Positions 1 through 13,300 of a stretch of DNA of 64,000 bases are shown here, in pieces. This DNA is from Epinephelus fuscoguttatus (Eukaryota > Chordata > Actinopteri > Perciformes > Serranidae): assembly GCF_011397635.1 (NCBI RefSeq), contig NC_064758.1, positions 22,094,513-22,158,512 on the forward strand, written 5' to 3'. Each line of letters opens with the position of its first letter. Position 1 is the stretch's first letter. The notes beneath the pieces are model-generated. The model was not told the DNA's origin, searched no databases, and was given only the letters and a program-made list of their open reading frames with translations. A program made the translations under genes and the position numbers.

Positions 1-263
1 GTGGATTATCTTGAGTAACCGGGTCATTATTTCTGGAGAGAAACACTGCTGTTGAACTTTTCGAATGTATTTTTTTTGCACGTGGAGCAAGACAAGCCGA
101 GTGACATCTAGTTCCGCTATATTTGGGAGAAGGCAGACATCTCTTCAGCAGATATCTCCAAAACTCATCAACTCACACCAAACCAATCTAAGTTGATAAA
201 CAGCACTACAGGTGTGAGAGGGAAACATGTATTTTTGATTTTGGGGTGAACTGTCCCTTTATT
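1..263. mobile_element. Right arm of a palindromic MITE, cut by window edge
   Basis: This stretch matches 40443-40706 over its whole length with scattered differences. It ends in a terminal motif TTTTGGGGTGAACTGTCCC. The longer copy at 39.7-40.7 kb shows that the element is an inverted repeat; only one arm is in view here. It lies inside the slc16a4 intron that follows the last visible exon. Confidence 0.7.
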
Positions 264-504
264 ACAGTAAATTTAATCAGGAGTTTGTCAGATTTATAAC
301 TAGCATCAGGGCTAGCATCAGTCAAATGCAGACTGGTCTCTAATCTAGAAGATGGAAATTTGTGCACACTTTGTTAACAGTTCCACTGTTAAAATCCAAC
401 AGTTTCAACTGTCAAGCAATTAAGTGAACTTAAATAGGAGAAGTATAAAAAAAACTTAACCAGTACGGTTTGTAACAGCCAGTGTATTACCCTGTAATTC
501 ATAC

Positions 505-590
505 GTATATATTTAGGGAAATACGCTTGCTTCCACAACCTGAAACACTTTTTCCAAAATGTCAAACTATTGCGTTTGGGTGGATCACAA
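505..590. repeat. Fragment of a common teleost repeat (GGGAAATACGC family)
   Basis: It holds the GGGAAATACGCTTGCTT and CCAAAATGTCAAACTATT strings of an abundant fish repeat. Related fragments lie at 8365-8470 and 23580-23830. Family name is from memory of fish genomes and not certain. Confidence 0.4.
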
Positions 591-617
591 AACATAGTTG
601 ACCAATGTGTGCCTCAC

Positions 618-3600
618 CTGCCACAGAGATGATGAATGAAGCATCCATGGCATCGATGTCCAGGGTTCTGGCACGGGCAGACAGGTGGAAATAGGGGATG
701 AAGTAGGCCAGCTGGCTGAAGACCAAGGACCAAGTGTAGATACAAAAGAATGGGTCCTTCAGCAGGGAGAAATCCAGTACTTTGGCTTTTATGACGGTCG
801 CCTCACTTGGCGTGCTGGCATGTGAGGGAACTCCGACAATGGTGGACCCATTCATGCTGCCATTTAGCTCCGCTGAGCTCTCTGGAGTTGTGGGTTTACA
901 CTGACCCAAGTCACGGTGGGGCTCATGGCCATTCACACCATTGAGGACCAGTCTGGTCAGTTCAGGGTTCACTGACTGGTCCTGGAGTCCCTGAGTACAC
1001 TGGCCCCCCAGGTTGTCAGTGTCGCCATTAGGGAAGGGAGGAGGAGGGGATGGGAATGAGTCTGATTTGGAGATGCCATTGGATAAGTGAGAGGAGCCAT
1101 TCAAGCAGCTCTTAGTGTATTCCTTCTCTGAGGAGCTCTTGAGGGAAACAGCAGGGCTCTTTTGAATCGGGGAAGAGGTAGGGTTTGGCGCGGGGGGCTT
1201 CACTTTGATGGGTCGCAGAAGCATCCCAGTGGCAACCAGGTTCAGCATGAGGCCACCAAGAATCAGCATTGCACCTGTGAAGGACAAAGACAGTTCAGGA
1301 CCCAAAATGTCACATTGTATGTGCTGTATTTCTCCTCACACACAAAAAGGGAATACACCATAGAGATACCCACATACATTATACAGTGTGCACTAATCAG
1401 TAACAGATTTGTCCTGCATACCTTGCCAAGCATACTTATCCAGGAGCAGCTGAGTGAATGGAGCAAGGGCAAAGGTCAACCCCATCCCAGAACGTCCAAT
1501 TGCATATGCTGTCGCTAACCTCTTTCGGAAGTACAGCGCTGTGACCACTGAGAAGGATTGGTATAGTAGTGCAAAACCAATTCCTATGAGGAGTAAAGAA
1601 GGTTATCATTATCAGCCAATGTGTGTTTCACAGCAATGTGGATAGACAAGAGAAAAAAATTCATCAAATAGACAGGAAGAGATGTCCTCATGCAGGAGAT
1701 GACCTTGGTTTAGAGTCATCGGGGAAACAGCAGATGTGGATCTCATTGGTCGACAGATTTCTACTCACCTACTATAACTCCCATGCTGATGTAGAGGAAC
1801 ACCACACTGCTGGCGAAAATACTCATGAGGAAGCCTCCACTAACCAGCACTGCCCCGGCGATGGAGGTCACCCTGGTTCCTACCTTGGCACAGGCCACTG
1901 AGGCAATGGGTGCTACAGAGGATACAGGAGAGGACGCACAAAGACAAAGCTAGTTTCAAATGTAAAACAGATTCTGACCAAAGATTCTGTAAAATAAAAT
2001 GCAAATGTAGCTGCTTTTCAATCCGCAACTGTTACGCAAATATTAATAATTTGTACATGAGATAAGCAGAAGGTAACGCTAACTCTCTGGTATCACTGCA
2101 GAAGAGGGCACAGTAAGATGATGTCATTCAAAGAAATCTCAAATGAAGGAAAACAATGTATGAATAATAACAGTGAGCACACCAGAAAATGGAAACAGTG
2201 AGTTATGAACAACCAATATTACAGCTATGTGCTCTTGGAAGAGTTCTGGTAACAGCCCTGTGTGCATAAGCGTGTTAAAAGCACTCCAGAGACGACGACG
2301 AGAGTTTGCAGTGGCCTATGCTGTCATCATTCACTCACTGAGTCTGTCCATTGCACTTAGTTGCATGTACCTTTAATCGATACACCAGCTTTTCCACCTC
2401 CCCAAAGCGTTAAGACATCTTTGTGACATTACAAGATTGTCAGGGTTGTTTTTATATGCAAACTGAAAATGTGTATAAAAGGGGGTGGATGAAACGCGCC
2501 GACAAAATGTTTTTTTTTTCTTAATTTTCTACTTTTCAACATCTAAGTGTGAACACACACAGGAAAAGTGGCTTCAAACAGTAAAAGCTCTGCTCTCTTT
2601 TTACAAAATCACTGATGATATGAAGGAGAGAGGACAGAAGTGGACAAACTTAACGCAGAGCCTTGTAGGGGTTGCAGACAGAGTTTACTTTTTTTCTGAT
2701 ACAAACCTCCTGACAGACGCAGACTCGACATGATGGAGCCGATCCAGCTGATGCTCTCTGACGAGCCTCCAAACTCATCTTGGAACGCCACAAAGAAGAT
2801 CCCAAAACTCTTCAGTGTTCCCATCACTAGGACATTCACCTGCACATGCATATACACATGAAAATAAAGGGACAGAGATCAGTGCTAGCAGAGATTGAGA
2901 GCATGCATGTGTGGTAAATATCAATGTTGTTGTCATGGCAACCTAACCTGTCTACCAAAGACTGTGAGACTTTAGCAATCTTATAAGTTTCATGCAAGAT
3001 GCACTGTGCAACATGGATCTAGTAAACTTGGGTATGACATCAAGTCTGATGTATGCAGACTGTACAATGACAACCCCTGATGAATCGCAAGCTATGACGT
3101 ACATCCATCGATGTCAATACACAAAAACAAAACATCAGCGTGCACCATCCATCTACACCACTGTAGTGGTGAGAGAAAAATAAAAACAAACATGAAATCG
3201 AGCCCTTGCTATAGTGGCATTTATGTGTGTTGAATAAAGTCCTTAGAAGAGGAGGAGGAGGCCATGCCAATTTCTGCAACAAGAGCTCAATGTAAGTATT
3301 TATTAGCACCTACTGGCATTTAGCATTACTACCATTTAGTGTTAGCGCCATTACATGCTGCACTTCTATTGGTTGGTTAGTAGATGTAAGTGGTAGCAGC
3401 AGTCACACTGTGCGATGGTCTCTGGCCAGCCTTGAACCTCTCTCACAGTGTGATGTAGGACCACCGTTTTAGAGTCGTGACCAAAGATATTACTATGTGT
3501 CTTTCAGGCTGGTCATCTTTAATCTGAGACAGCCCAAAGCCACACAGTGTACACCGGGCTAAAGAGGTTAACAGACCAATCAAGCTCAAGACCAGACCAG

Positions 3601-4394
3601 CAAGAGTCCCATACTTAATGATACGCTTATGATATAATGTGGAATATGTAAACTACTGGACCTAAATTTGATCTGAAAGATACACATTCCCATGAAAACA
3701 CCCACAAAAATCAACTGAAGATTCCTCTTCATTCAATGTTTTTTTTTATCCAGTACTGTATTTATGTGTGTATGTATAATTGTACCATGAGAAATGTCTT
3801 GATAAAATAATCAAAAGGCAACACAGAGGTGAATTTTATGCTTGGGGTCCTTTCCTTTGTTTTCTATGAACAAACAAACAAAACTCATTTTTTGCACAGG
3901 CTATTCAGTGATATCCCTGCAGCTGTGCACTTAACCAATGTTGAAATAAAATCCTGACTCCTCTTAGGAGGAGAAGCCTGTCTGAGACAAGACCAATCAT
4001 TTTTTGCCCAGATCTAATTCGTGTTCTTGTTACACTCTGCGAAACACACATATGGAGATTTGGAAAAAGGAAACATGAGAAGCAGCAGATTAAAATGTTG
4101 TCATTTTGCTGCCACCATCCTATTAGGGAGCTTCTTGGAAAAGACCAAAAGCCACATCATTTCAATATCTGTAATTGATCACAGCGTTTGGGAAAACACA
4201 AGGCTGATCGACACGGCTGGGCTAATTGTTCACAAGTCTGAGAGATGAGGGATCATAAACAACTAAGATGGACATACCAGGAAGCAGTGCAGTACCACCA
4301 TCCAGCCCCAACCTCCATCTGGAGGGTCCTCATACTGGATCTCTTTCTCCTTCTCCTTCTTTGAGGACATGGCATCTTTCCTGAACAGGTTCAT
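618..4394 (-). CDS. slc16a4: Monocarboxylate transporter 5 (SLC16A4), N-terminal five coding exons; 3' part beyond left edge
   Basis: Coding exons on the minus strand are 4394-4278, 2839-2707, 1912-1769, 1583-1422 and 1274-618, all with AG/GT borders and phases 0,1,1,1,1 that join into 404 residues. The protein is an SLC16 (MCT) family plasma-membrane carrier of the major facilitator type. The family signature DGGWGW lies at residues 26-31, followed by TM1, the GSIMSSLR stretch, and the RSGMGLTF stretch of TM5. The match is best to SLC16A4 (MCT5) as I recall it: LARSQ-like [18 protein letters not shown] and MLLRPIKV all fall where the human protein has near-identical strings. The loop between TM6 and TM7 is long, about 155 residues, and rich in Ser, Pro and Asn. 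The last exon here ends at the SVAG codon with a GT donor; the remaining TM segments must lie to the left of base 1. The start Met is in a short exon whose acceptor is at 4410, so the 5' UTR comes from an upstream exon. The substrate of MCT5 is not settled. Confidence 0.93.
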
Positions 4395-4410
4395 GGCTGC
4401 CTTGGTTTCA

Positions 4411-7400
4411 CTAAGAGAAAAAAAACAAAACATCAATAACTTCCAAGTCTCATAGGAAGCCTGATCAGAAGCACTGAACACATCACATTGATCACAGGGG
4501 ATACATATTCTAGCATAACAGCATGAGAGTTGTGAGAGGGGAAAAAAAAATTATGTATTAAAAAAACTAATTTACAAAAAATTGTAAACCTCAAAGTCAG
4601 TCAAATCAATTTTGAACCATTCAAAAAGACAAATGATGCTCAACATAAATCTGTTATCATTATTTTACAGGAACAGAATGATCCTGTTAGCCTGATGTGG
4701 AAAAACTTCACCCTTCATTTTGAGAAATAAAAGCACAAACCTGCCGAGCATCAGTTGTCCTCCAATATTTAAGTTCAAAACAACACAAAATGGCCAGAAA
4801 AGCTCCTTATATAGCACGCACAAGAACAGAGATAAACCAAAACCTTTAAAAACATTACGTTCATTCAGCCTTTGACAGTGTTTCCCACGTCATAATCTGG
4901 CTATCATGGGGGGCAGCTACGAGTTCATCTTATCTCAACCTCCAGAGTTTCCTCACATATTTTACGTCAAGTGTGACAGACTGTGAAGCCTCTGAAAATA
5001 ACAACCATAACCAATGACTAATCATGATGACATTCACACACCTGCATGTACAAAGCATAAAGGACAGTAGACAGTAACGTTGTATTAACTTGTTAAGTCA
5101 CTGAGCTGTGAAACAGGTCGGTTACAGTACAGCTAAACACGGTTACTTTTCCACCTCTTTTGCTCTTATTACAGCGACTGCACTGGACTCAATGTCTCAG
5201 CAGTGTTTACATTTAGTGTAAATATTCCATCGTGTATCTAGGACTGTTCCAGGAGGAGGCGGTTATGCAGAGTTACCTGGGTAAGTGTTCAAAGTAAAAG
5301 CAAGAAACCCTCTCACCTTTCTCTTGAAATTGACTTTTAAACAACCACACACTTAGCTGTTAAGGTGAGATTTGGGATTTGGATACAAGGACTCATGGGC
5401 ATCGATTTCGGGGACATGTCTTCCACAATATTTAGAAAATGTGCAATAATACCATACGTAAAAGTACCAGAGGAATTTTATTTTGATATAATTAAAGACA
5501 TTTAAACCAAATATTCATGCAGAAAATGCACATTTTTTTGCATAAAAATTGGCAGAATGCATGAAATCACCCTTTAAGACTATAGCACTGACTTTCCCTC
5601 TCATCCCATGCTATCACAGCAGCACTTCCCCTCTCATTCATGAAGTTACAGCAGAGATCGGAATCATTTTAGAGCAAGTACACACACTGATGATGAAGAT
5701 AATGCAGTTCAGAGTGGCACGTGGCAGAGGGGGTCAAAAAGGGTGATAATGGATTACTGAGTGAATTGATAATTAAATGTTTTGTTAACAAAATGTCATG
5801 TATGCCGTGCATAATGTTCTGGTGTGTCCACGTGTGTGTTTATGTGGTATATGTGTAACTTGTGAAGTTAAGCCGTAAAGACTGCAGCTTTGCGAAATGA
5901 ACCTGAGCTCCTGCGGTGAGATGATTGAGGAGCGACCTGTTCATGCCTGTGTTGAGAGCCAGCTTTACTGCAGTGTGACCTTGAGTTACTTTGAGACTTT
6001 CTTGGAACATGTTTCCAAAAGAATCCTCATCCTGAGACTTTGACTTGTGTCTGCAGGTTCTTAATGAGCTGTGTTAGAAAGAATCATAAAGGACTTTATA
6101 AATGCATGAGCTACAGTAGAGTCAAACATGGGCAAACAGAACAAATACTCAAGAATAGTATCTGATAAAACACAATTTCCAGACAACTACCAGTCAATAT
6201 TAAGATTTTAACTAGAATCAAAATCAATTCTAAATCAATCAAACCTCTGCAGAGCCCACAGCTGGATGCAAGGGTGGTGTAGGCAAGATGGCGATGAGCA
6301 AACTCAGCTATTTACTGTATAAATACATAATGCTGTGTGTCCTAGTGAGGCATCTGCACTGAATCCCAAGGTCACTGAAGGATGAGCGCTGCAAGTGAGT
6401 GGTGATGCACCATGGCTGACAACACAGAGATGTGTCAAGTCTGTTCGGCTTCACGATCTTTAGACTAAACCACAGAATGTAAAAATTTTTGGTCTGATGC
6501 CAGGCTTTTGTCACAGACTGTCTGGTGTAGCCTGGAGCTGAAGATACACATGCAGCACAGAGAGGCCAAGTCAAGTGAACAGACAGTGTGTGCAAAGATA
6601 GCATAGTTACACAGTACAAAATGAGACAGGTAATATATTAAAAAATGAAATTCCTCTGCCTCCTCTAAAAAAAACTGACGTCTCCTCTTTGACTTAGTCT
6701 TTGCCCGTATTTTGTTGTATATGTTATGTCGTATTTTTGTATAAAATTACTCCATGCTCAGTAATCTTACACTTATTGTTTTAATTCTTAACGCCTTACC
6801 AGGTACAGTGGCTGCAAACTAGCCATGGCTAGAAACCTGTATGCACTGCATCTACTTTGTATTTTACATGTGAAGCAATGTCTTACGCTTTTGTCTTTTT
6901 TTAAATAAACAAGCAAATTAATAAAAAATCAAGTTCTGGTCGATGCATTGTCTATTTTTCACCTGAAATGTTTTCAAAAACAGAACTTTTTGGCTGTAAA
7001 ACGAGAAAATTGGCTGGTGGACCAGTGCATGTGGTGCTTGGTACTTTGGTTGATCATTTACAACACGACTGCCAGGTCACAAACTTTCTCATTTTACAGC
7101 TAAATAGTAACACAACTAAAACTTTAGAGAAAACTGGCACTGCAGAACCAAAATCTTGATTCATATTTGATCAGTGCTGTTGAGTTTGCAGTTCATGAGC
7201 AGTGACTGACATGACTGACAGCTTGGTTAGAGACTCCTTGGCTCTGATTGGCTGACTTTGATGTGTCGTAGATTCTAAGAAGAGGAGGAGAGACAACATG
7301 TTTTTCAAAGACCATCTGTCTCATGTATGTCTTTAAAAAAGTAGTTATAGTTTCAGAAAGTTTCAGCAAAGTTATTTCCCTAACAGTCACCAACTGTAGC

Positions 7401-8020
7401 TTTAATGAAACCTGACAAAATTACGGTGTGACATGTCTCACTCAGCCTCAGCTGCTGGAGAGCAAAGAGACCATGAACAAAGTAGAAGGAGAGGGTCTAG
7501 TAAACCTGCGCCTTTTGTTGTCTGCATCAGTAACTCATTCAAACTGAGACATGTATAAGAAGCAGAGACCACATTAGGCAGAGAGCACAGAGCGGATTAA
7601 AAGGGGAATGAATTGGGCCAGTGTACTGTGAGGAAAGTATTTCCCCCCCATGTGCTGTACACACGTTGTCCTCAGAGTGTGCTTGAGTGCATGTTTGTGA
7701 ATGTGCCGGGGGTCTGAGGGTTTGAGCGATGGGGGATTGGAGATCAGAGCTTTGTAGTGTGGTGCTAACACCATGTTACTGCACACTTCCACCACGAGGT
7801 TCTCTCTCCAGTTTTAACACTGTGCTTCTAATCTGATATTTATTTGCTGAATAATGTTCTCCAGGATCTGTCCTTGTATGACACCATTTATAAATCTGTA
7901 AATCAAAAAAGGATTTCCCAAACCCCAATGAGACACTATTAACAGATGTTTGTATCTCCACAATCTGAAAGACTGATTTACGACAAATAACACTGCACAT
8001 CAAGTCCAGACCGAGCAAAC
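4411..8020. other. No gene recognised; intergenic or 5' intron of slc16a4
   Basis: Only short chance frames on both strands. No exon with a recognisable protein match was found. If slc16a4 uses the candidate upstream exons near 19 kb, all of this is its first intron. A minus-strand donor-like site at 5334-5333 is possible but has no support. Confidence 0.5.
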
Positions 8021-8035
8021 TGGAAACAGAAGTCC

Positions 8036-8362
8036 TAAAGGGGCCTGTGGAGTTTTCTCATAAACAAAAGTGATGTTTACATTCAGTGTTACTCACCAAA
8101 ACACATGTATCCTCCAGTTCTCCAGCATTTCTTTCCTCATAAAACACTTGCAATGCTGATTTTTTAAAAAACTTTAAATCCTGGATTGTTTACATCCATG
8201 TTGGCGCACAGCTACATATTTTGGTGTGTTACCACCAACTGCTGATCAGTAGACTAATGGGAAATTACTGGCAGGAATATGGACTTCATTACCCAGGTGC
8301 ATATGCATCACACAGCTTTGTCTCTCTACTAGAGGTCAAAAACTAAACGAGGAACCTTTAAC
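8036..8362. mobile_element. Probable MITE
   Basis: The left end AAAGGGGCCTGTGGAGTTTT and the reverse complement of the right end AAAGGTTCCTCGTTTAGTTTT are imperfect inverted repeats. The body reads like a widespread fish repeat. No clean target duplication was found. Confidence 0.45.
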
Positions 8363-8364
8363 AA

Positions 8365-8470
8365 AAAAATTAACAGTTTTGGGAAATACGCCTATTCACT
8401 TTCTGGCAGCGAGTCAGATAAGAAGATCAATACCACTCGCATATCTGTTCTCGCACAGCAGATTTTGAAT
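8365..8470. repeat. Fragment of teleost repeat (GGGAAATACGC family)
   Basis: Contains TTTTGGGAAATACGCCTATT followed by the AGATAAGAAGATCAATACCA string found in many fish copies. It abuts the preceding MITE. Confidence 0.5.
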
Positions 8471-8984
8471 GTCCTGATGGCTGAGTGGTTGTGGTATTTT
8501 ACAAATGGCAGTAACATCCTCAGTTTGTTTTGGGTCAGGGGCCTGCATGTTATGCAGGTGTTGTATGTTACACCATCACCCTCTCCCCTTAAAGTAAAGG
8601 TGAACATGCGAAAAACAACCCATGACCATTTGTTACAGGATATATGTGCAGGTAAGGGTAAGACAGATATGGTGTTCCTGTGGTGATTTTGGGTGTTTCT
8701 CATCAATATTGAATAGATACTGTCCTATCTATTTGGAGAATGGATGCACCTGATTTGAATAAGTCAGAGCCAGAAGTTTTGCTGCAGTCTAACAGAAAAA
8801 TACTAGAATTGCCACCATGTGTTTGTGTGTCTCCACAAAGCAGCCAAGTTGCAGTTATAGTTTACATCCAGGTCCATGAAAACATGGATGCTTCACATAC
8901 ATCTTCCTCCCGGCAGCACAGAAGATCTATACAATCTGTACAGTTTCAAGATTAGAGTCACCAATACAGTATCTAACCAAATGT

Positions 8985-9361
8985 CTCCCCTTCTGTTCCT
9001 GAGATATGACGTTGAGAAATGGCTAAAAAAGTGTTTTTGCAGAACATTATGATGTCACAGTGAAGCTGACCTTTGACCTTTTGGATATAAAATGTCATCA
9101 TTTCATCATTTGTGAGAAATTTTGTCATAGTCAGGGTGTGAATTCTTAAGTAATGTCCAGAAACATGTTTTGTGAGGTTACAGTGACCTTTGACCACCAA
9201 AATCCAATTAGATAATTGTTGAATCCAAGTGGACGTTTGTGCCAAATTTGAAGAAATTCCCTCAAGGCTTTCTTGCAATATTGTGTTCATGAGGACGGGC
9301 TGTATGGATGGTCTGACAGGCTGACGGATGGACAACTCCAAAATATAATGCCTCTGACCAG
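8985..9361. repeat. Teleost interspersed repeat (TGACCTTTGACCACCAAAAT family)
   Basis: Carries the strings TGACCTTTGACCACCAAAAT, TGCCAAATTTGAAGAAATTC and ATAATGCCTCTG that mark a very common fish repeat. It ends a few bases left of the fold-back element. Confidence 0.55.
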
Positions 9362-9374
9362 ACCGTCAGAAATC

Positions 9375-10331
9375 TATGGGGCCATTATGGTAGCTGAAAT
9401 AGTTGCAAATTCGTATCTCAATCTGTGTGTCTGTAATTAGATTTGTACATGTGTAAAATAATTTGTAAAAGTGTAATAAAGTTTGTGAATGCGTACAAAA
9501 ATCTGCAAATGTGTATTTAGAATCTGTGTGAGCGTAATCAGATATGTAAATGTGTAAAAAAAAATCTACAAATCTGTATTCAGATTTGCAAGTGTATTAC
9601 AATCTGTAAATCTGTAGACAGATCTGCAAATTCGTACAGAGATCTGTAAATCTGTACATAGATCTGCAAATGCGAACAGAGATCCGTAAATATGTAGACA
9701 GATTTGTAAATACCTATGTCTTCAGCTTTAACTCAGTCGGGCCTCTCAATTGGCTCTCTTTGTACACGTGATTTTTGCTACTCTTCTGCCGTGTGAGATC
9801 TGCAAATGTGTGAGAAGATTTGTGTCTGTAACTCAAAGTGAGTCAGCACAGGCTGACAGGCTCAAGCTGCCGCGACCTTCCAAGAGAGTCTGGCTGCAGA
9901 CCTCCAGCGTGAGGCCGCTTCTGGTGCAGGCTCCTCTCTCAGGCCGCCAGAAGAGTAGCAAAAAATCATGTGTACAAAGAGAGCCAATTGAGAGGCCCGA
10001 CTGAGTTAAAGCTGAAGACAAAGGTATTGACAAATCTGTCTACATATTTACAGATCTCTGTACACATTTACAGATCTGTGTACAAATTTACAGATCGCAA
10101 TACACTTGCACATCTGAATATAGATTTGTAGATTTTTTTTAAATTTTTTTTTACACATTTACATATCTGATTACGCACACAGATTTTAAATACACATTTG
10201 CAGGTTTTTGTACGCATTCACAAACTTTATTACGCTTTTACAAATTATTTTACACATGTACAAATCTGATTACGCACACACAGACTGAGATACGCATTTG
10301 CAACTATTTCAGCTACCATAATGGCCCCATA
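9375..10331. mobile_element. Fold-back DNA element with ~400-bp inverted arms and internal 20-bp repeats
   Basis: Left arm 9375-9795 and right arm 9940-10331 are near-perfect inverted copies; the loop of about 145 bp is unique. The ends read TATGGGGCCATTATGGTAGC and its reverse complement. The 6-bp sequence GAAATC lies directly outside both ends and is the likely target duplication. Each arm is itself repetitive: from about 9600 to 9710 a unit close to AGATCTGTAAATNTGTANAC recurs every 20 bp, and degenerate copies fill the rest of the arm. There is no coding frame, so it would depend on a transposase supplied elsewhere. The superfamily is not clear; long, internally repeated arms are known from foldback/Galileo-type and Mutator-type elements. 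Confidence 0.8.
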
Positions 10332-13300
10332 GAAATCAGTCCACATTTACTGTATGGTGCGCTACATTTACTTTGCTCCATTCTGAGTATTTGAATTCTG
10401 AGTGTAAAACAATGAAACATAAAGGAGGTATCCATGGCACGTACACAACTTTCCGGTAATAATCCCACGGTACATTATGCTGCATTTTATGGATGTAAAA
10501 AGTTACAGTTGTGTGACACGACACCTGTAAGTGATGGAATCATTCAAGTGTCACAAATCTCAATTTAAATCTCACTACAGAAGAATTCTGACTGTTATAT
10601 AGGGAGAATGACCCCCTCCCTCCCTGCCTCGACCACCAGCAGGAGTTGCCTGTGCAATGACAAGGACATGATCCCTCACAGGCTTCTCACCTGCAAAAAC
10701 CACCAGTTGTGTTTGTTGGATCACTGCTTGAAACTGCAGCGGGGTGTGTGTTTCGCTCCTGCACACCCTTTAAAAAGTGCTGTGGACCCTTTGTAATTTG
10801 TGCACATGTAAAAAGGGGAGTTAGATTATGAATTAACATTAAAATTACAGGCCTGATTTATGTGTTTGATCACAAACACTACTGATGTTAACAAACCTTT
10901 AACAGCGCCAGAAAACAGTTTAAATGTAGTTGTTGAGTTAGTCTGACAGTGGTTGCTTTGAATGTCAGTGATGGAGCCGTGCTTTCAGTTACACTACGAT
11001 CACAGATTGTGCCTTCGAGGTTAAAATTTAAAAAAAACTTTGGCAAATAAAGAAATACCAGCTTTGCACACCTGCTCAGGCAGATTCAGGCCAGGATTGA
11101 GCAAGATCACTTTTAAAGAAGCAGGATCCTGAACAGGACTGTATCAGAGCTGCACCAAAAACAGAGAGGTGGAGAGGAAAGAAAGAGGGACACAGGAAAG
11201 CAAGTAAGTCAGGGAGCAGACAAGTTTGCACCCTGTCCTTGTGAAAATAACAAATGCAAAATGTAATTTCAATGTCATTTTCATTTTAAATCAAATTCAA
11301 ATTTAAAAGACCAGTTTGCAATGTCATGTATGATAAATTGTGTTAAAATTATGGCGCAGTTACGTAGGAGTATGCTTATCTATTTGTCTATGAAATTTTC
11401 AACATGATAAATTACTGTCATTTTAATATTAACCAACTTGAACCTCCATAAACTATGCATACTGTCTCATACAAAGACGCAAGTTAGGCTTTAAGGCAGA
11501 TGGGCTGACAGGCCTTATAGGAGACTGCAGGATCACATTTTGTTTGAAGTCTCACACGCCCATATGTACATGGATAGTTTACAGACGCTGTAATTGTTCC
11601 TCCTGTCCATACTGGCTGGAAAAAACTCCCTGACGACGTAAGAGACTTCGGACAAAGTGCAATAAAGTTCAGTTGAATTTAGTATGAGGCTTCCGCAGTC
11701 AGAAAACTCAAGTGGTGATCTTCCTAAAGTTTCAGCCTACTATCTCTCCACTGCAACTCAACAAAGAAACAATGTCGCAGGAAAACAGAGATGAAATTTC
11801 ACACTAACAAGACAGTAACTCTGGAAGATAACCACTCAATATGACTAACTCATGCTTCAGCTGAGCTTTGGGTTGCATTTTGGATTACGTCCCCCATCTT
11901 TCACACTGGAATCAAACTGATCTCTTTGTGTGCTATTCTCCAGAATCCGTGTCAGACTGTAACGACTATAATCAAAGCTCAATGCGTCTCGTTTGGTCTC
12001 TGTGGTTGCCATTTCCTGCGACTCCCAACAGCACCAAACTTTAGAGATCAGGATCAGTGTGTTATGGGCTCTTCTCTTATTATCAGTTTTTACTCCTATG
12101 TGAAATTTAAAGAATATTTTAACAAAAGCAGCATTTGCATTTGTTGCCTCTGTAGCTTGAATGCCGGATGATAATGTTAAAACAGGACATCTTAAAAGTA
12201 ATGGCCATTTTTATCAACAAAAGCAAAACATAATTTAAATAAAAGCAATATGCAACACATTCTTCCTTTCAACTCATCAAATACTGACACCTGTTGAATG
12301 GCCCTACACCCCAAACTATGACACTGTAGTAGGTAAAATAAAATAAAAAATAAACTCAAGCCAACTTAGGTTTACTTCGGTTTTAGGTTTTAGCAACAAC
12401 AGTACTTGGCTAAGTTAAGAAAAAAAATCATGGTTTTGGTTAAAATAATTTTGTTTGCTATTAACGTGACATAATGTGAAGTGATGTATGTCAGGTGTGA
12501 CATATGACGTCAGTAGTTAAAATAACACAACTATGACTTTTGGTTTCACATGAGACACAAACAGCGGTCTCCTGGGTGAGAGTCCTGTGTTTGTTTGACC
12601 CATCCAAGCCCCTTCCCTTCTAACCTACGCAGACTTTTGCTCTCTTTAGTCAGTTGCTTGAGCGTCTAATAATGATGCAGCCCGGTTAATCTTATACAGA
12701 CAGTAACGCATGCCTCGGTGCTAAAGGCCACTGACCAAGCGTCCTTGTATTTGATGCTTGATCGGTACGTATTTGATGAGTTGGGGAAAAGAGGGCCTTG
12801 GTTTGTGTTGTTGCAGATAAAAACCAGGTTGCAATAAAAATCTCTCCGAACCCATTATGCAACACAATTCACTATCAGCGTGAGGCCTGTCTGAATGATC
12901 TCAAGCATCTCACACAAAGATATTTTTAGGCACACAATTCTTTAAAGTTGCACAAATTTACAAAGGATTACCAAAATACTAAAGCTTCTTTAGTGAGTAA
13001 GTCTTAGATTTAGCACAGTGCAATTTTCTTCAGCAGGATATTAAGTAAAAAAAAAATGTTGATGGCAAATAAAAATGTGTAGTTATACACCACAATAAAT
13101 ATACAGGAAAGGAATGACAGGCACCCTTTGTTGTGTGTGCTGTCAGCAGTAACTAGAAGAGCTGTTTTGGTTAAACTGCCTAGCATGTTGAGTTACCTGT
13201 TAATGCTGATTTGGTAGTTTGCCTGAAGGCTCTGGAGGCGCAGAATAAACTCAGGAGTCCTATTCTCTGAGTGTCATTCTCAGGTTGGTTGAAGGGCACT

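Noticed and set aside
9590-9720. CRISPR-like regular 20-bp repeats
   Set aside because: The units are directly joined without spacers, vary from copy to copy and belong to a fold-back transposon in a vertebrate genome.
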